A DNA stretch of 39,365 bases, from positions 1 through 39,365 of the IMG/VR virus record IMGVR_UViG_3300009509_000053; one strand, 5' to 3'. Both the position numbers and the translations under genes were made by a program. Under the pieces are notes generated by a model that saw only the letters and a list, made by a program, of their open reading frames with translations, was not told the origin of the DNA and made no database searches. Source of the stretch: a virus. Shown in pieces: positions 14,949 through 20,985 of this stretch (within the stretch, counting starts at the first letter, position 1; each line of letters starts with the position of its first letter).

Positions 14949-15146
14949 TTAGCGGCGGGGGGTCAGGAGTTCATCCGCCAGCTCCCGGAGGGCCTCCTCC
15001 AGGCGGGCCTGATCCGCCGGAGACCACCGATCCGGGCGGTCCTCCTCCCCGTGGGAGGGCTCAAAGGGCCACCCGGCGGACAGGAGGCCCAGGACGGACT
15101 CCCCCACCAGGCGGCGGGCCCGGCGTTTAGCCTCCCGGCGGGTCAC
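14949..15146 (-). CDS. Small basic protein, 65 aa
   Basis: 65 residues from GTG 15146, which overlaps the stop of the previous gene (GTGA). Starts TRREAKRRARRLVGESVLGLL, an Arg-rich helix, then a Pro/Asp-rich loop (WPFEPSHGEEDRPDRW) and an acidic helix (ARLEEALRELADELL). The charge pattern suggests a helical hairpin, perhaps RNA or protein binding. No family recognised. Confidence 0.55.
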   Translation of the reverse strand: MTRREAKRRARRLVGESVLGLLSAGWPFEPSHGEEDRPDRWSPADQARLEEALRELADELLTPRR

Positions 15147-15421
15147 CGCGGGGGTCCTCCGCCGGCCAGCCCCAGCTCCCGGCGGGCGCGCTCCAGGAGG
15201 TCCGCGTCCGCGGAGAACTCCAGCTCCACCAGCTCCTCCGCGGTCTGGGCGGCGACCTCCAGGGCCTCCGCGTGGTCCTCCTGGAGGGCCTCCAGGGCGT
15301 CCACCAGGGCCCCCAGTCCCAGGTCCCCGTCCCAGCACCCGACCCCCATAGTGGCCCGGGCCTCCTGGGCGGCCGACGCCAGGACGTTCACGGCGGCCAG
15401 GACATCCAGCTTCCTACGCAT
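15143..15421 (-). CDS. Helical acidic protein, 92 aa
   Basis: 92 residues from ATG 15421 with GGAGGTGACGTT upstream; the open frame continues further but only over the neighbouring gene. Mostly helical (KLDVLAAVNVLASAAQEARAT, LVDALEALQEDHAEALEVAAQTAEELVELE), with CWDGDLGLG between the helices. It resembles small phage proteins that form helical bundles. No function can be assigned. Confidence 0.6.
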   Translation of the reverse strand: MRRKLDVLAAVNVLASAAQEARATMGVGCWDGDLGLGALVDALEALQEDHAEALEVAAQTAEELVELEFSADADLLERARRELGLAGGGPPR

Positions 15422-15434
15422 AACGTCACCTCCC

Positions 15435-15450
15435 GGGCCCCGGAGGGCCC
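15435..15450. terminator. Short intergenic hairpin
   Basis: GGGCCC-CGGA-GGGCCC, the same stem and loop core as the terminator-like hairpin at 10944-10963 but shorter and without a T run. It lies between two same-strand genes of the module 5 transcript. Confidence 0.35.
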
Positions 15451-15459
15451 CGTTCAGGT

Positions 15460-15720
15460 TCAGCGGGTCCGCCCCACCAGGGCGTCCCAGCAACGCGCCA
15501 CGGTCCGGCGGGGAACCCCCCGGCAGGACCACAGGAGGAGGAGGGCGTCCTGGGCGCGGTCCGCGTCCACGTCCTCCGTCCAGACCCCCCCGTTCACCCA
15601 CAGGGTCCACAGGAACGGACCACCGGCGGGATCCGGGCGGACCTCCGCCTCCACCAGGAGGTCCTCCAGCCCCCGGTGGCGCCGGCGGATCACGTAGCGG
15701 GCGGCCCGCGTCCTACTCAC
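15460..15720 (-). CDS. Unknown protein, 86 aa
   Basis: 86 residues. Probable start GTG 15720, which overlaps the end of the preceding gene; the ribosome site is weak, and the frame extends to 15762. Sequence begins SRTRAARYVIRRRHRGLEDLLVEAEV, then FLWTLWVNGGVWTEDVDADRAQDALLLLW and a basic end. The middle matches a beta strand, Asp/Ala-rich turn and helix pattern seen in small phage proteins. No family recognised. Confidence 0.55.
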   Translation of the reverse strand: MSRTRAARYVIRRRHRGLEDLLVEAEVRPDPAGGPFLWTLWVNGGVWTEDVDADRAQDALLLLWSCRGVPRRTVARCWDALVGRTR

Positions 15721-16021
15721 CGCCCACCGCCTTCCAGAACCCGCACCCCTCCGGGTGGTCACAGTCCGCGGAGATCCCGTCCCCCGGGAGGCACCCGCAC
15801 CCCGGACACGCCTCCGGGTTCAGCTCCTCCGCCAGCTCCTCCGCCAGCTCCAGGGCCTCCTCCTCCTCCTCCACCTGGGCCACCACCACCGGGAGACCCG
15901 TCTCCGGGTCCTCCTGGGTGAGGTTCAGGACGAAGAACTCCACCCCGCCGTCGCGGGTCTGGAGGCGGTCCACGCGGACCGTGGTGGTGGAGAAAACGGT
16001 GGAAAGGGTGGAGCTGGACAT
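15713..16021 (-). CDS. Small acidic protein of promoter module 5 with cysteine-rich end
   Basis: 102 residues from ATG 16021 (CTGGAGGCCACC upstream). N-terminus SSSTLSTVFSTTTVRVDRLQTRDGG is Ser/Thr rich, followed by a beta stretch, a very acidic helix (VEEEEEALELAEELAEELN) and CPGCGCLPGDGISADCDHPEGC, a likely zinc site of four to five cysteines plus His. The frame is open back to GTG 16072, giving the leader MSGNGNSGTQNPNLEAT, the most divergent of the five. Confidence 0.65.
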   Translation of the reverse strand: MSSSTLSTVFSTTTVRVDRLQTRDGGVEFFVLNLTQEDPETGLPVVVAQVEEEEEALELAEELAEELNPEACPGCGCLPGDGISADCDHPEGCGFWKAVGGE

Positions 16022-16071
16022 GGTGGCCTCCAGGTTGGGGTTTTGGGTTCCGCTGTTTCCGTTCCCGCTCA

Positions 16072-16118
16072 CATTTATATCTTAGCACGTGGTAAGAACC
16101 TGTCCAGTAAAAAGTGTA
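16072..16118 (-). promoter_or_regulatory. Promoter-operator module 5
   Basis: Minus strand: TACACTTT (16111-16118), -35 TGGACA (16101-16106), 16-bp spacer, -10 TAAGAT (16079-16084), six bases, GTG 16072. Operator 16080-16097 is identical to module 3. Divergent from the rightward operon at 16215. Confidence 0.8.
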
Positions 16119-16214
16119 TGCGGATCTGTAGAAAAGTGATATGAGCTGGAAATGACTACATTCTTAGTTCGTCAGGCTCATGCAGGCTAGAACAGACAGA
16201 CGGAGGTGAAGCAC
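16119..16214 (+). promoter_or_regulatory. Rightward control region of the plus-strand operon
   Basis: No gene. Candidate promoter: TTAGTT (16164-16169), 18-bp spacer, TAGAAC (16188-16193), with transcription expected near 16200, just before GGAGG (16202-16206). TTCTTAG at 16161-16167 matches the operator half site of the five modules, so the same factor could bind here. GGCTCATGC (16175-16183) recurs twice at 18.3 kb. The -35/-10 call is weak. Confidence 0.4.
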
Positions 16215-16952
16215 GTGGGAAAGGCGTACAAAGCCCCGAAGAACGGCGATCGAACTCGATACGTGTCCCGCCACGCGGTGGCCCGCCTCCGGGAGCGGGC
16301 GGAGGTCCCGGCCCACCTGGACGACGACTCCCTGTCCCGCGTCCTGGACGACGCGGTGGTGGCGGCCTACTCCCTGGGGAAGAACGAGAACGTGGTGGAC
16401 GAGCACGGCGACCCGGCGGACCTGGTGGACATCTCCGGGACCCTGGACGGACTGACCGCCCGGGGCCAGGTCTTCGCCCTGGTGAAGCGGAACGCGCGGG
16501 AGAACAGCGAGCGGGAGGAGGCGGTGGTGACCGTCCTGGGGGACCGCTCCGCGGAGCTGGTCCGCCGGGAGACCCGGGAGGGCGCCGGGTTCGGGGTGAT
16601 GGCGGAGGCCCTCCGCGGGGTGAGGGTCCCGGAGGCGCCGGAACGTCCGCGGAACTGGATCCAGGACCCGGAGCCCCCGCCCCCGGCGGACCCGCCGGAG
16701 GATCGCGGGTGGGCCTCCGCGCCGGACGCGAGGAAGCTCCTCGAGGAGGCCCGGGAGCGGGCCCCGGCGGAACTCCGGGCGGAGGCCCACGCGGCCCGGG
16801 CGGACTACGTGGTGATCCGGGCGGCGGACGCGGGGGCCCTGAAGCGCCTGTCCCGGGAGGAGGCCCTGGAGGTCCTCCGGGCGACCCCGGACGCGACCCT
16901 CCTCCGCGTGGTCCCCTTCCGCGTGACCGTGACCGTGGACCTGGACGGATGA
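16215..16952 (+). CDS. Unknown protein, first gene of rightward operon
   Basis: About 245 residues. I use GTG 16215, nine bases after the GGAGG; a GTG at 16206 overlaps the ribosome site itself. The N-terminal 70 residues contain RYVSRHAVARLRERAEVP, a His/Arg pattern seen in small domains of phage proteins ('RHAveRyreR'), function unknown to me. The middle is helical, then a Pro-rich linker (EPPPPADPPED) and a C-terminal beta-rich part (YVVIRAADAGALKRLS, VVPFRVTVTVDLDG). Its stop overlaps the next ATG. As the first gene of an operon divergent from the repeated modules, it is a candidate regulator. Confidence 0.7.
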   Translation: MGKAYKAPKNGDRTRYVSRHAVARLRERAEVPAHLDDDSLSRVLDDAVVAAYSLGKNENVVDEHGDPADLVDISGTLDGLTARGQVFALVKRNARENSEREEAVVTVLGDRSAELVRRETREGAGFGVMAEALRGVRVPEAPERPRNWIQDPEPPPPADPPEDRGWASAPDARKLLEEARERAPAELRAEAHAARADYVVIRAADAGALKRLSREEALEVLRATPDATLLRVVPFRVTVTVDLDG

Positions 16953-17668
16953 GCTCGATCCGGGAGATCCGCCGGTTCCAGCGGCGGGCCCTGGAGGAGC
17001 GCCTGGTGGCCAGGATCGCGGAGGCGGCCTCCCACGGGACGGAGGCGGAGCTGGAGGAGGCCCGGGCCAGTTACGCCGAGTTCATGGCGGCCCTCCGCCG
17101 GGAGAAGGTGGCGGCGGAGTGGAGGCGGACGGAGGAGGCGCGGACCTGGGGACGGAGGGGGCGCGGCCCGCGCCGGAGGGAACCGCCCCCGGCCCCCGTC
17201 CCGGCGGAGCCCCCGGAGGATCCCGCGGCCCGCCTCCGGCGCCTGGAGGTGACCCACGTCCTCCGCCACCCCCTCCCCGGTCCGCGGTGGCCCGCGTTCT
17301 TCGCCCCGTCGGACCCGGGCGCCCGGGCCTTCCTCCGGGAGGTCCTCCTGGACGTGGGCCCGTTCCACCGGGACCTCCTCCGCGCGGAGGTGATCCACCT
17401 CCTGGCGCGCTCCCGCCCCCGCGGGCGGAACGCCCTCGCGGCGGCCCTGGGCTCCCACCGGGCGGAGCTGGACCCGGTGGTGGAGGACCTCCTGGCGCGG
17501 AACGCCCTCGCCCGGAACCCCCGGAGCGGGGCCCTCACCGCCTCCGCCTGGGTGAAGAACCTCATCCGCGGTCTGGAGGGCCTCCCCCCGGAGACCGTCT
17601 CCCCGGTCCGGCCCCCGCCGGCGGACCTGGGTCCACGGAAGATCAGGAACGAAAGGATGTCCGAATGA
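16949..17668 (+). CDS. Unknown protein with possible C-terminal winged helix
   Basis: 239 residues from ATG 16949 (ATGA overlap with the previous stop). N-terminal helical and charged (IREIRRFQRRALEERL), then a Pro/Arg-rich linker (about 68-95). The C-terminal region 145-200 (AEVIHLLARSRPRGRNALAAALGSHRAELDPVVEDLLARNALARN) has the spacing of a winged helix-turn-helix: helix, helix with AAALGSHRAEL as recognition helix, then a short wing. It could be a transcription factor or a replication-initiation protein. Assignment rests on pattern, not on a named family. Confidence 0.65.
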   Translation: MSSIREIRRFQRRALEERLVARIAEAASHGTEAELEEARASYAEFMAALRREKVAAEWRRTEEARTWGRRGRGPRRREPPPAPVPAEPPEDPAARLRRLEVTHVLRHPLPGPRWPAFFAPSDPGARAFLREVLLDVGPFHRDLLRAEVIHLLARSRPRGRNALAAALGSHRAELDPVVEDLLARNALARNPRSGALTASAWVKNLIRGLEGLPPETVSPVRPPPADLGPRKIRNERMSE

Positions 17669-17979
17669 GCGTTAAAAAGCGCCTGGAGAAGACCCTGGAG
17701 ACCTTCCCCCTGGACTCGCGCGCGGCCCTGGAACGCCTCGTGGAGGCGGTGGACGCGGACCTGGACGAGCTGGCGGACGCCACGGACTCCGCGGTGGACC
17801 AGCTCCGCCGCGGGGTCGTCACCCTGACCGAAGGGGTCCTCGCCCTGGGCGACGGCGTCCTCCGCCTGGAGGCCCGTCTCCGCGCGGTCACGCGCTCCGC
17901 GACGCGGGCGGACCCGGGCCTGGTGGCGGCGCTGGCCCGCCTCCGGGGCGAGTCCAGCGAGTCCGGCCCCCGCGAATGA
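17665..17979 (+). CDS. Helical coiled-coil protein, 104 aa
   Basis: 104 residues from ATG 17665, overlapping the previous stop; AAAGGATG lies upstream. Sequence is almost entirely helical with heptad-like spacing (LDELADATDSAVDQLRRGVVTLTEGVLALGDGVLRLEARLRAV), suggesting an oligomeric coiled coil. Last gene of the rightward operon. May oligomerise with its neighbours; no function known. Confidence 0.7.
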   Translation: MSVKKRLEKTLETFPLDSRAALERLVEAVDADLDELADATDSAVDQLRRGVVTLTEGVLALGDGVLRLEARLRAVTRSATRADPGLVAALARLRGESSESGPRE

Positions 17980-18527
17980 GCTCATAACAGCTTTCCCCGC
18001 CGCGGGGGGCGCGCAAATCGGGCGGTCCAGCCCCTCATGGGGGCGCCGGCCCCCATGCCCCGCCCCGGCCTCACCCGGGGCTCGCTCGCGCGCTCCGGCC
18101 CCCCTGGGCCAGCTCCACGTGGGCCTCCGCGGCCAGGAGGAGGCCCGCCTCCCCGCTCCCCCTGGGATCCCGGCCTTCCCCGGCCTTCTCATACAGACCC
18201 TTTAGGGTCTTCTGGGCGGGGCGGGGGAAGTCCCCGCGACCACAGGGCGAAAGCCCGCCCCCCAGGGCGGGGCGCGATGCCCCTCGCGACGGGGGGAGCG
18301 GTAAGAGGGCTCATGCTGGCGAGGAGGGTGGCGTGGACTTCTCCCTGGTATGGGCTCATGCGGTGGGGTTCAGGTGCGTTGTGCTGGGGTGGGGTGGGCT
18401 CCGGGGTCTCCGGCTCCACGGTGGGCTTCACCGTCTCCTCCCGTCCACTCCGTGGCGAACCTTCACTCCCCCCTGGGTGGAGTTCCTCCCCTGGGATGTG
18501 GTCATCCTACATGAGGGGTCGGTCCCT
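17980..18527. other. 548-bp gap with stem-loop cluster, candidate ncRNA, origin or terminator region
   Basis: Lies between convergent operons and has no supported gene. It holds a 9-bp hairpin CATGGGGGC-GCCG-GCCCCCATG (18036-18057), probably ending rightward transcription. From 18195 to 18288 there are five successive short stem-loops: AGACCC/GGGTCT with TTTA loop (18195-18210), GCGGGG/CCCCGC (18221-18237), GGGC/GCCC with GAAA loop (18245-18256), CCCGCCC/GGGCGGG with CCCA loop (18254-18271, partly exclusive with the former), and CGCGA/TCGCG (18273-18288). GGGCTCATGC is repeated at 18307-18316 and 18352-18361. It could be a structured RNA, an origin or a bidirectional terminator. Confidence 0.5.
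18036..18057 (+). terminator. Hairpin after rightward operon
   Basis: Perfect 9-bp stem with four-base loop, 57 bp after the last stop of the plus-strand operon. There is no T run after it, so it is a GC-type (L-shaped) terminator candidate as often seen in high-GC bacteria. Confidence 0.45.
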
Positions 18528-19076
18528 CTACCACGCGGTCCCGTCCGCCCCGTCCTTCACCCCCGCCTCGTAGGCCCTGTCCGCCTCCGCCTGGGCGGCC
18601 TCCTCCAGGGTCTCCACGTCCTCCACCAGGTTCAGGGCGGCCCGCCTGTCCACCCCCTCCGGTAGGTTCCGGGTCAGGTGCTTCAGGCGGTTCCTCATCC
18701 GGTGGGCGCGCTCCTCCCCCAGGAACCTGTCCCCGAGGGTGCGGGGGACGGTTCCCCTCCGCTCCTCCAGGGGGACGGTCACGGTCAGGCGACAGGTCCC
18801 CGCCTCCTTCTCCCCCTCCGTGGCGGTCACCTCCACCTCGGCGCGGTCCAGGCGGGCGTTCAGGACGGTCCCCTCCTCCACCTCCTCCCGGGAGACGACC
18901 CGGGCGTGGCCCAGGAGGCGGCCCTCCGCGTTCAGGACCGGGACGCGGTGGGCCTCGCTCAGTCCGTCCACCCAGTCCCGGAAGGCCCGCTCCAGGGCCA
19001 CCTCGTCCACCGCGTCCCCGTCCCCGGTGACCTCCCCGGGGGACAGGACCACGAACCCCACGTCCTTCAGAAGCAT
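18528..19076 (-). CDS. Unknown protein, 182 aa
   Basis: 182 residues from ATG 19076 with GGAGGGAGCG upstream. The N-terminal 110 residues are beta-rich and acidic (VGFVVLSPGEVTGDGDAVDEVALERAFRDWV, then RVPVLNAEGRLLGHARVVSREEVEEGTVL, CRLTVTVPLEE), a layout that resembles a small beta-barrel or DUF-type structural domain. The C-terminus is helical (RMRNRLKHLTRNLP... EEAAQAEADRAYEAGVKDG). Last gene of the long leftward operon, before the hairpin-rich gap. No family recognised. Confidence 0.7.
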   Translation of the reverse strand: MLLKDVGFVVLSPGEVTGDGDAVDEVALERAFRDWVDGLSEAHRVPVLNAEGRLLGHARVVSREEVEEGTVLNARLDRAEVEVTATEGEKEAGTCRLTVTVPLEERRGTVPRTLGDRFLGEERAHRMRNRLKHLTRNLPEGVDRRAALNLVEDVETLEEAAQAEADRAYEAGVKDGADGTAW

Positions 19077-19085
19077 CGCTCCCTC

Positions 19086-19307
19086 CTACGCTTCCCCGGC
19101 GGCCTCCCACCTCATCACGCGGAAGGTCGCGGGCCTCCCTCCCAGGCACCCGTGGACCTGGGTCACGTGGCGGCCCGACTGGCGGGCCAGGGCGGTCAGG
19201 CACGCGTCGCACGTCAGGTGGACGCGGACCCCGTGGGCGGTGACCACCACCAGGAGGCCCGGGCGCTCCTCCGCGCGGACCTCCCCCGGACAGGTCTCGC
19301 ACTTCAT
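19086..19307 (-). CDS. Small zinc-binding protein, 73 aa
   Basis: 73 residues from ATG 19307, overlapping the previous stop (ATGA). CETC (3-6) and CDAC (33-36) with a His between them form a likely zinc ribbon, and a third Cys (HGCLGG) follows. No catalytic residues are evident. Such one-domain zinc proteins are common in this operon. Function unknown. Confidence 0.65.
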   Translation of the reverse strand: MKCETCPGEVRAEERPGLLVVVTAHGVRVHLTCDACLTALARQSGRHVTQVHGCLGGRPATFRVMRWEAAGEA

Positions 19308-19507
19308 CCCCGGCCCTCCTCCGGTGGGTCCCGCCAGGAGCGGACCAGGTTCACCGCGGCCTCGTCCACCGCCCCCTCCGCCTCCTCCGTCCCCTCCTCC
19401 TCCGAGATCACCACCGCCAGGACGGCGGCGCGGGCGTTCCTCCGGAGGTCCAGGAGCTTCATCCCCGCCTCCAGGAGCTTCAGACCCAGGCGTCCACGAA
19501 GCGACAT
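19304..19507 (-). CDS. Small helical protein, 67 aa
   Basis: 67 residues from ATG 19507 with TGAGGACG upstream; the same frame is open further upstream only because it shadows the next gene. Begins SLRGRLGLKLLEAGMKLLDLRRNARAAVLAVVI, an amphipathic helix with a hydrophobic end, then an acidic run (SEEEGTEEAEGAVDEA). Possibly membrane-surface associated. No family recognised. Confidence 0.6.
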   Translation of the reverse strand: MSLRGRLGLKLLEAGMKLLDLRRNARAAVLAVVISEEEGTEEAEGAVDEAAVNLVRSWRDPPEEGRG

Positions 19508-19512
19508 CGTCC

Positions 19513-19917
19513 TCACCCGATCCAGAGCTGGTCGGCGGTCTTCGTCACCGGGAACCGGACCGGCTTCACCGTGACCTTCAGCCCGTTGATCCGGAAACAC
19601 TCCGGCGGCGGCCCGTGCTCCCGGAGGTGGCGCGCCAGCTCCTCCACCTCCAGCGGGGTCAGGCGTCCGCCCTCCACCGTGACGATCCACCGCGGGAGGT
19701 CCAGTCCGTGGAGGGCCCAGGCCAGGGCGCGCTCCCTCTGTTCCGCCGTCCAGGGCTCCGTCTGGATCCCCTCCGTGGCGCGGCGGGCCTTCTCCAGCCA
19801 ACGCTCCGCGGCGTCCCCGGTCAGGACCACGACCCCCTCGCCCCCGCAGTCCGGGCAGTCCACGCGGGCCTCCCCGGTGAGGTCCGTGCATGGGCACTCC
19901 AGGTGTACCTTCTTCAT
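19513..19917 (-). CDS. Unknown protein with N-terminal DnaJ-like zinc motif
   Basis: 134 residues from ATG 19917 with GGAGGAACG upstream. The N-terminus CPCTDLTGEARVDCPDCGGEG contains one CxCxxxx..CxxCxGxG unit as in DnaJ-type zinc fingers, which bind unfolded or specific partner proteins. The rest is alpha/beta: AAERWLEKARRATEG, WIVTVEGGRLTPLEVEELARHLREHG, then ECFRINGLKVTVKPVRF. No family recognised beyond the zinc unit. Confidence 0.7.
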   Translation of the reverse strand: MKKVHLECPCTDLTGEARVDCPDCGGEGVVVLTGDAAERWLEKARRATEGIQTEPWTAEQRERALAWALHGLDLPRWIVTVEGGRLTPLEVEELARHLREHGPPPECFRINGLKVTVKPVRFPVTKTADQLWIG

Positions 19918-20138
19918 CGTTCCTCCTCCGCGTCCCGGTCCTCCGCCGGGTCCCCCTGGCGCGGACAGTCCGGCCAGTGGCGCGGCGGCCAACCCAGGGT
20001 GGCGCGGTTACAGTCCGCGCACCAGTATGTCGTCCCGGAGGCGGACTCCCGGATCCCCCACCTCCGGCGCGTCCCTCCCCACCACCGGAAGGAGCTGGGC
20101 TTGCGGAACGGCGTCCCGGGCCAGGTGGCGCGGCTCAT
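19914..20138 (-). CDS. Small Arg/Trp-rich zinc protein, 74 aa
   Basis: 74 residues from ATG 20138 (overlaps the previous stop at 20135). SRATWPGTPFRKPSSFRWWGGTRRRWGIRESASG is basic and Trp rich; CADC (about 39-42) and a later Cys and His residues (HWPDCPRQ) could bind zinc. It resembles small DNA/RNA-binding zinc proteins. The end is acidic. No family recognised. Confidence 0.55.
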   Translation of the reverse strand: MSRATWPGTPFRKPSSFRWWGGTRRRWGIRESASGTTYWCADCNRATLGWPPRHWPDCPRQGDPAEDRDAEEER

Positions 20139-20410
20139 CCGCCCAGGGTCCTGATCCGGGAGGCGGCCCACTCGGGCTCGAGGCGACAGAGGGTCTCCAG
20201 GGAGACCTCCCGGCCCTCCAGGGTGCGGTAGACCCGCGGACCCCGCTCCTCCAGGCGCCGGCGGCGGAGGGCCACGGCGTCCGCCCGGAGGCGCGCCAGC
20301 TCCCGCCCGATCCGCTCGTCCTCCAGGTAGTAGCCCTCCCCGTCCACGTCGTCCAGGCGGTCCGCCAGGGCCACCGCGGCCTCCAGGAGGGCCTTCTCAT
20401 CCGATCTCAT
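20135..20410 (-). CDS. Unknown helical protein, 91 aa
   Basis: 91 residues from ATG 20410, overlapping the stop of the preceding small ORF (ATGA-type). Helical and charged: KALLEAAVALADRLDDVDGEGYYLEDERIGRELARLRADAVALRRRRLEE, then a short end RVYRTLEGREVSLETLCRLEPEW. The Arg-rich helix could bind nucleic acid or a partner. No family recognised. Confidence 0.65.
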   Translation of the reverse strand: MRSDEKALLEAAVALADRLDDVDGEGYYLEDERIGRELARLRADAVALRRRRLEERGPRVYRTLEGREVSLETLCRLEPEWAASRIRTLGG

Positions 20411-20514
20411 CTTCTTAGCCTCCTCCACCCCCTCCAGACCGCCTCCAGGACCTCCGCGGCCAGGACCGCCGGCCAGGTCCAGGGGAGGAGGGTCCCGCGG
20501 AGGAGGCGCTTCAC
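20407..20514 (-). CDS. Small membrane peptide, 35 aa
   Basis: 35 residues from GTG 20514, preceded by GGAGGGGAGG. KRLLRGTLLPWTWPAVLAAEVLEAVWRGWRRLRR has a basic start, a hydrophobic Trp-containing helix (residues 8-27) and a basic end, the form of a one-pass membrane peptide. Its stop overlaps the next ATG, so translation coupling supports it. Could be a lysis accessory (small holin-like) peptide or a membrane regulator; the sequence alone does not decide. Confidence 0.5.
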   Translation of the reverse strand: MKRLLRGTLLPWTWPAVLAAEVLEAVWRGWRRLRR

Positions 20515-20590
20515 CCTCCCCTCCGGCGCCCTCCCCGGGCGCGGCGGTCCGGAGACCGTGGTTCGCCACGCGTGGGGATCCCCACGACAG

Positions 20591-20923
20591 TCAGAACGTC
20601 GGCCCACCGGCCCCGCGTCCCAGCTCCACCTCGCCCACGCGGACCTCCAGCTCCGCCACCTTCTCCGCCAGGGCCTCCACCCGCTCCAGGACCGGCGCCA
20701 CCTCCGCCAGGTGGGCCTCGAGCCACTCCAGGCGGTCCCGGACCTCCGGGAGGGTGACCGGGACCTCCAGGGAGGGGACTATCTGTCCCGGCCCGTGGAG
20801 GAGTTCCCGGACCGCGCGGAGGACCTCCTCCGCTTCACCGGGCAGCGAACGCACCGGCTCAGGAGTTCCAGGGGCTCCATCCCCGGGCCCAGGCCCACGG
20901 GACACGTCGTCACGATCTGCCAT
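20591..20923 (-). CDS. Coiled-coil protein, 110 aa
   Basis: 110 residues from ATG 20923; GGAG lies 6 nt before the ATG. The first 30 residues are Gly/Pro rich; residues 60-100 are a clear coiled coil (VRDRLEWLEAHLAEVAPVLERVEALAEKVAELEVRVGEVELG). This gene overlaps the next one (20779-20985) by 145 nt in another frame. An internal start giving only the coiled coil is possible. No function known. Confidence 0.6.
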   Translation of the reverse strand: MADRDDVSRGPGPGDGAPGTPEPVRSLPGEAEEVLRAVRELLHGPGQIVPSLEVPVTLPEVRDRLEWLEAHLAEVAPVLERVEALAEKVAELEVRVGEVELGRGAGGPTF

Positions 20924-20985
20924 CTTCCGCTCCGTTCCTCCGCGGTCATCTCCGCCCCACAGTGGACCGCCACGGGGGACCGCAT
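20779..20985 (-). CDS. Small cysteine protein overlapping the coiled-coil gene, 68 aa
   Basis: 68 residues from ATG 20985, overlapping the stop of the metalloprotease-like gene (ATGA), which is the normal coupling in this operon. VAVHCGAEMTAEERSGRWQIVTTCPVGLGPGMEPLELLSRCVRC has four Cys and a His with zinc-like spacing. The C-terminus is basic and Ser rich. It shares 145 nt with the coiled-coil gene, so one of the two reading frames may be shorter than drawn. Confidence 0.5.
   Translation of the reverse strand: MRSPVAVHCGAEMTAEERSGRWQIVTTCPVGLGPGMEPLELLSRCVRCPVKRRRSSARSGNSSTGRDR

Noticed and set aside
8894-16118. The five spaced modules considered as a CRISPR-like or integron array
   Set aside because: Copies are 1.2-2.8 kb apart with complete genes between them, and repeats are promoters; no spacer structure or attC-like folding sites.
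18189-18431. 80-residue minus-strand ORF with an acceptable ribosome site (GGAGGAGACG before GTG 18431)
   Set aside because: The Pro-rich sequence has no motif, runs through the stem-loop cluster and the GGGCTCATGC repeats, and loses the strong third-position G/C bias after about 15 codons. More likely non-coding.
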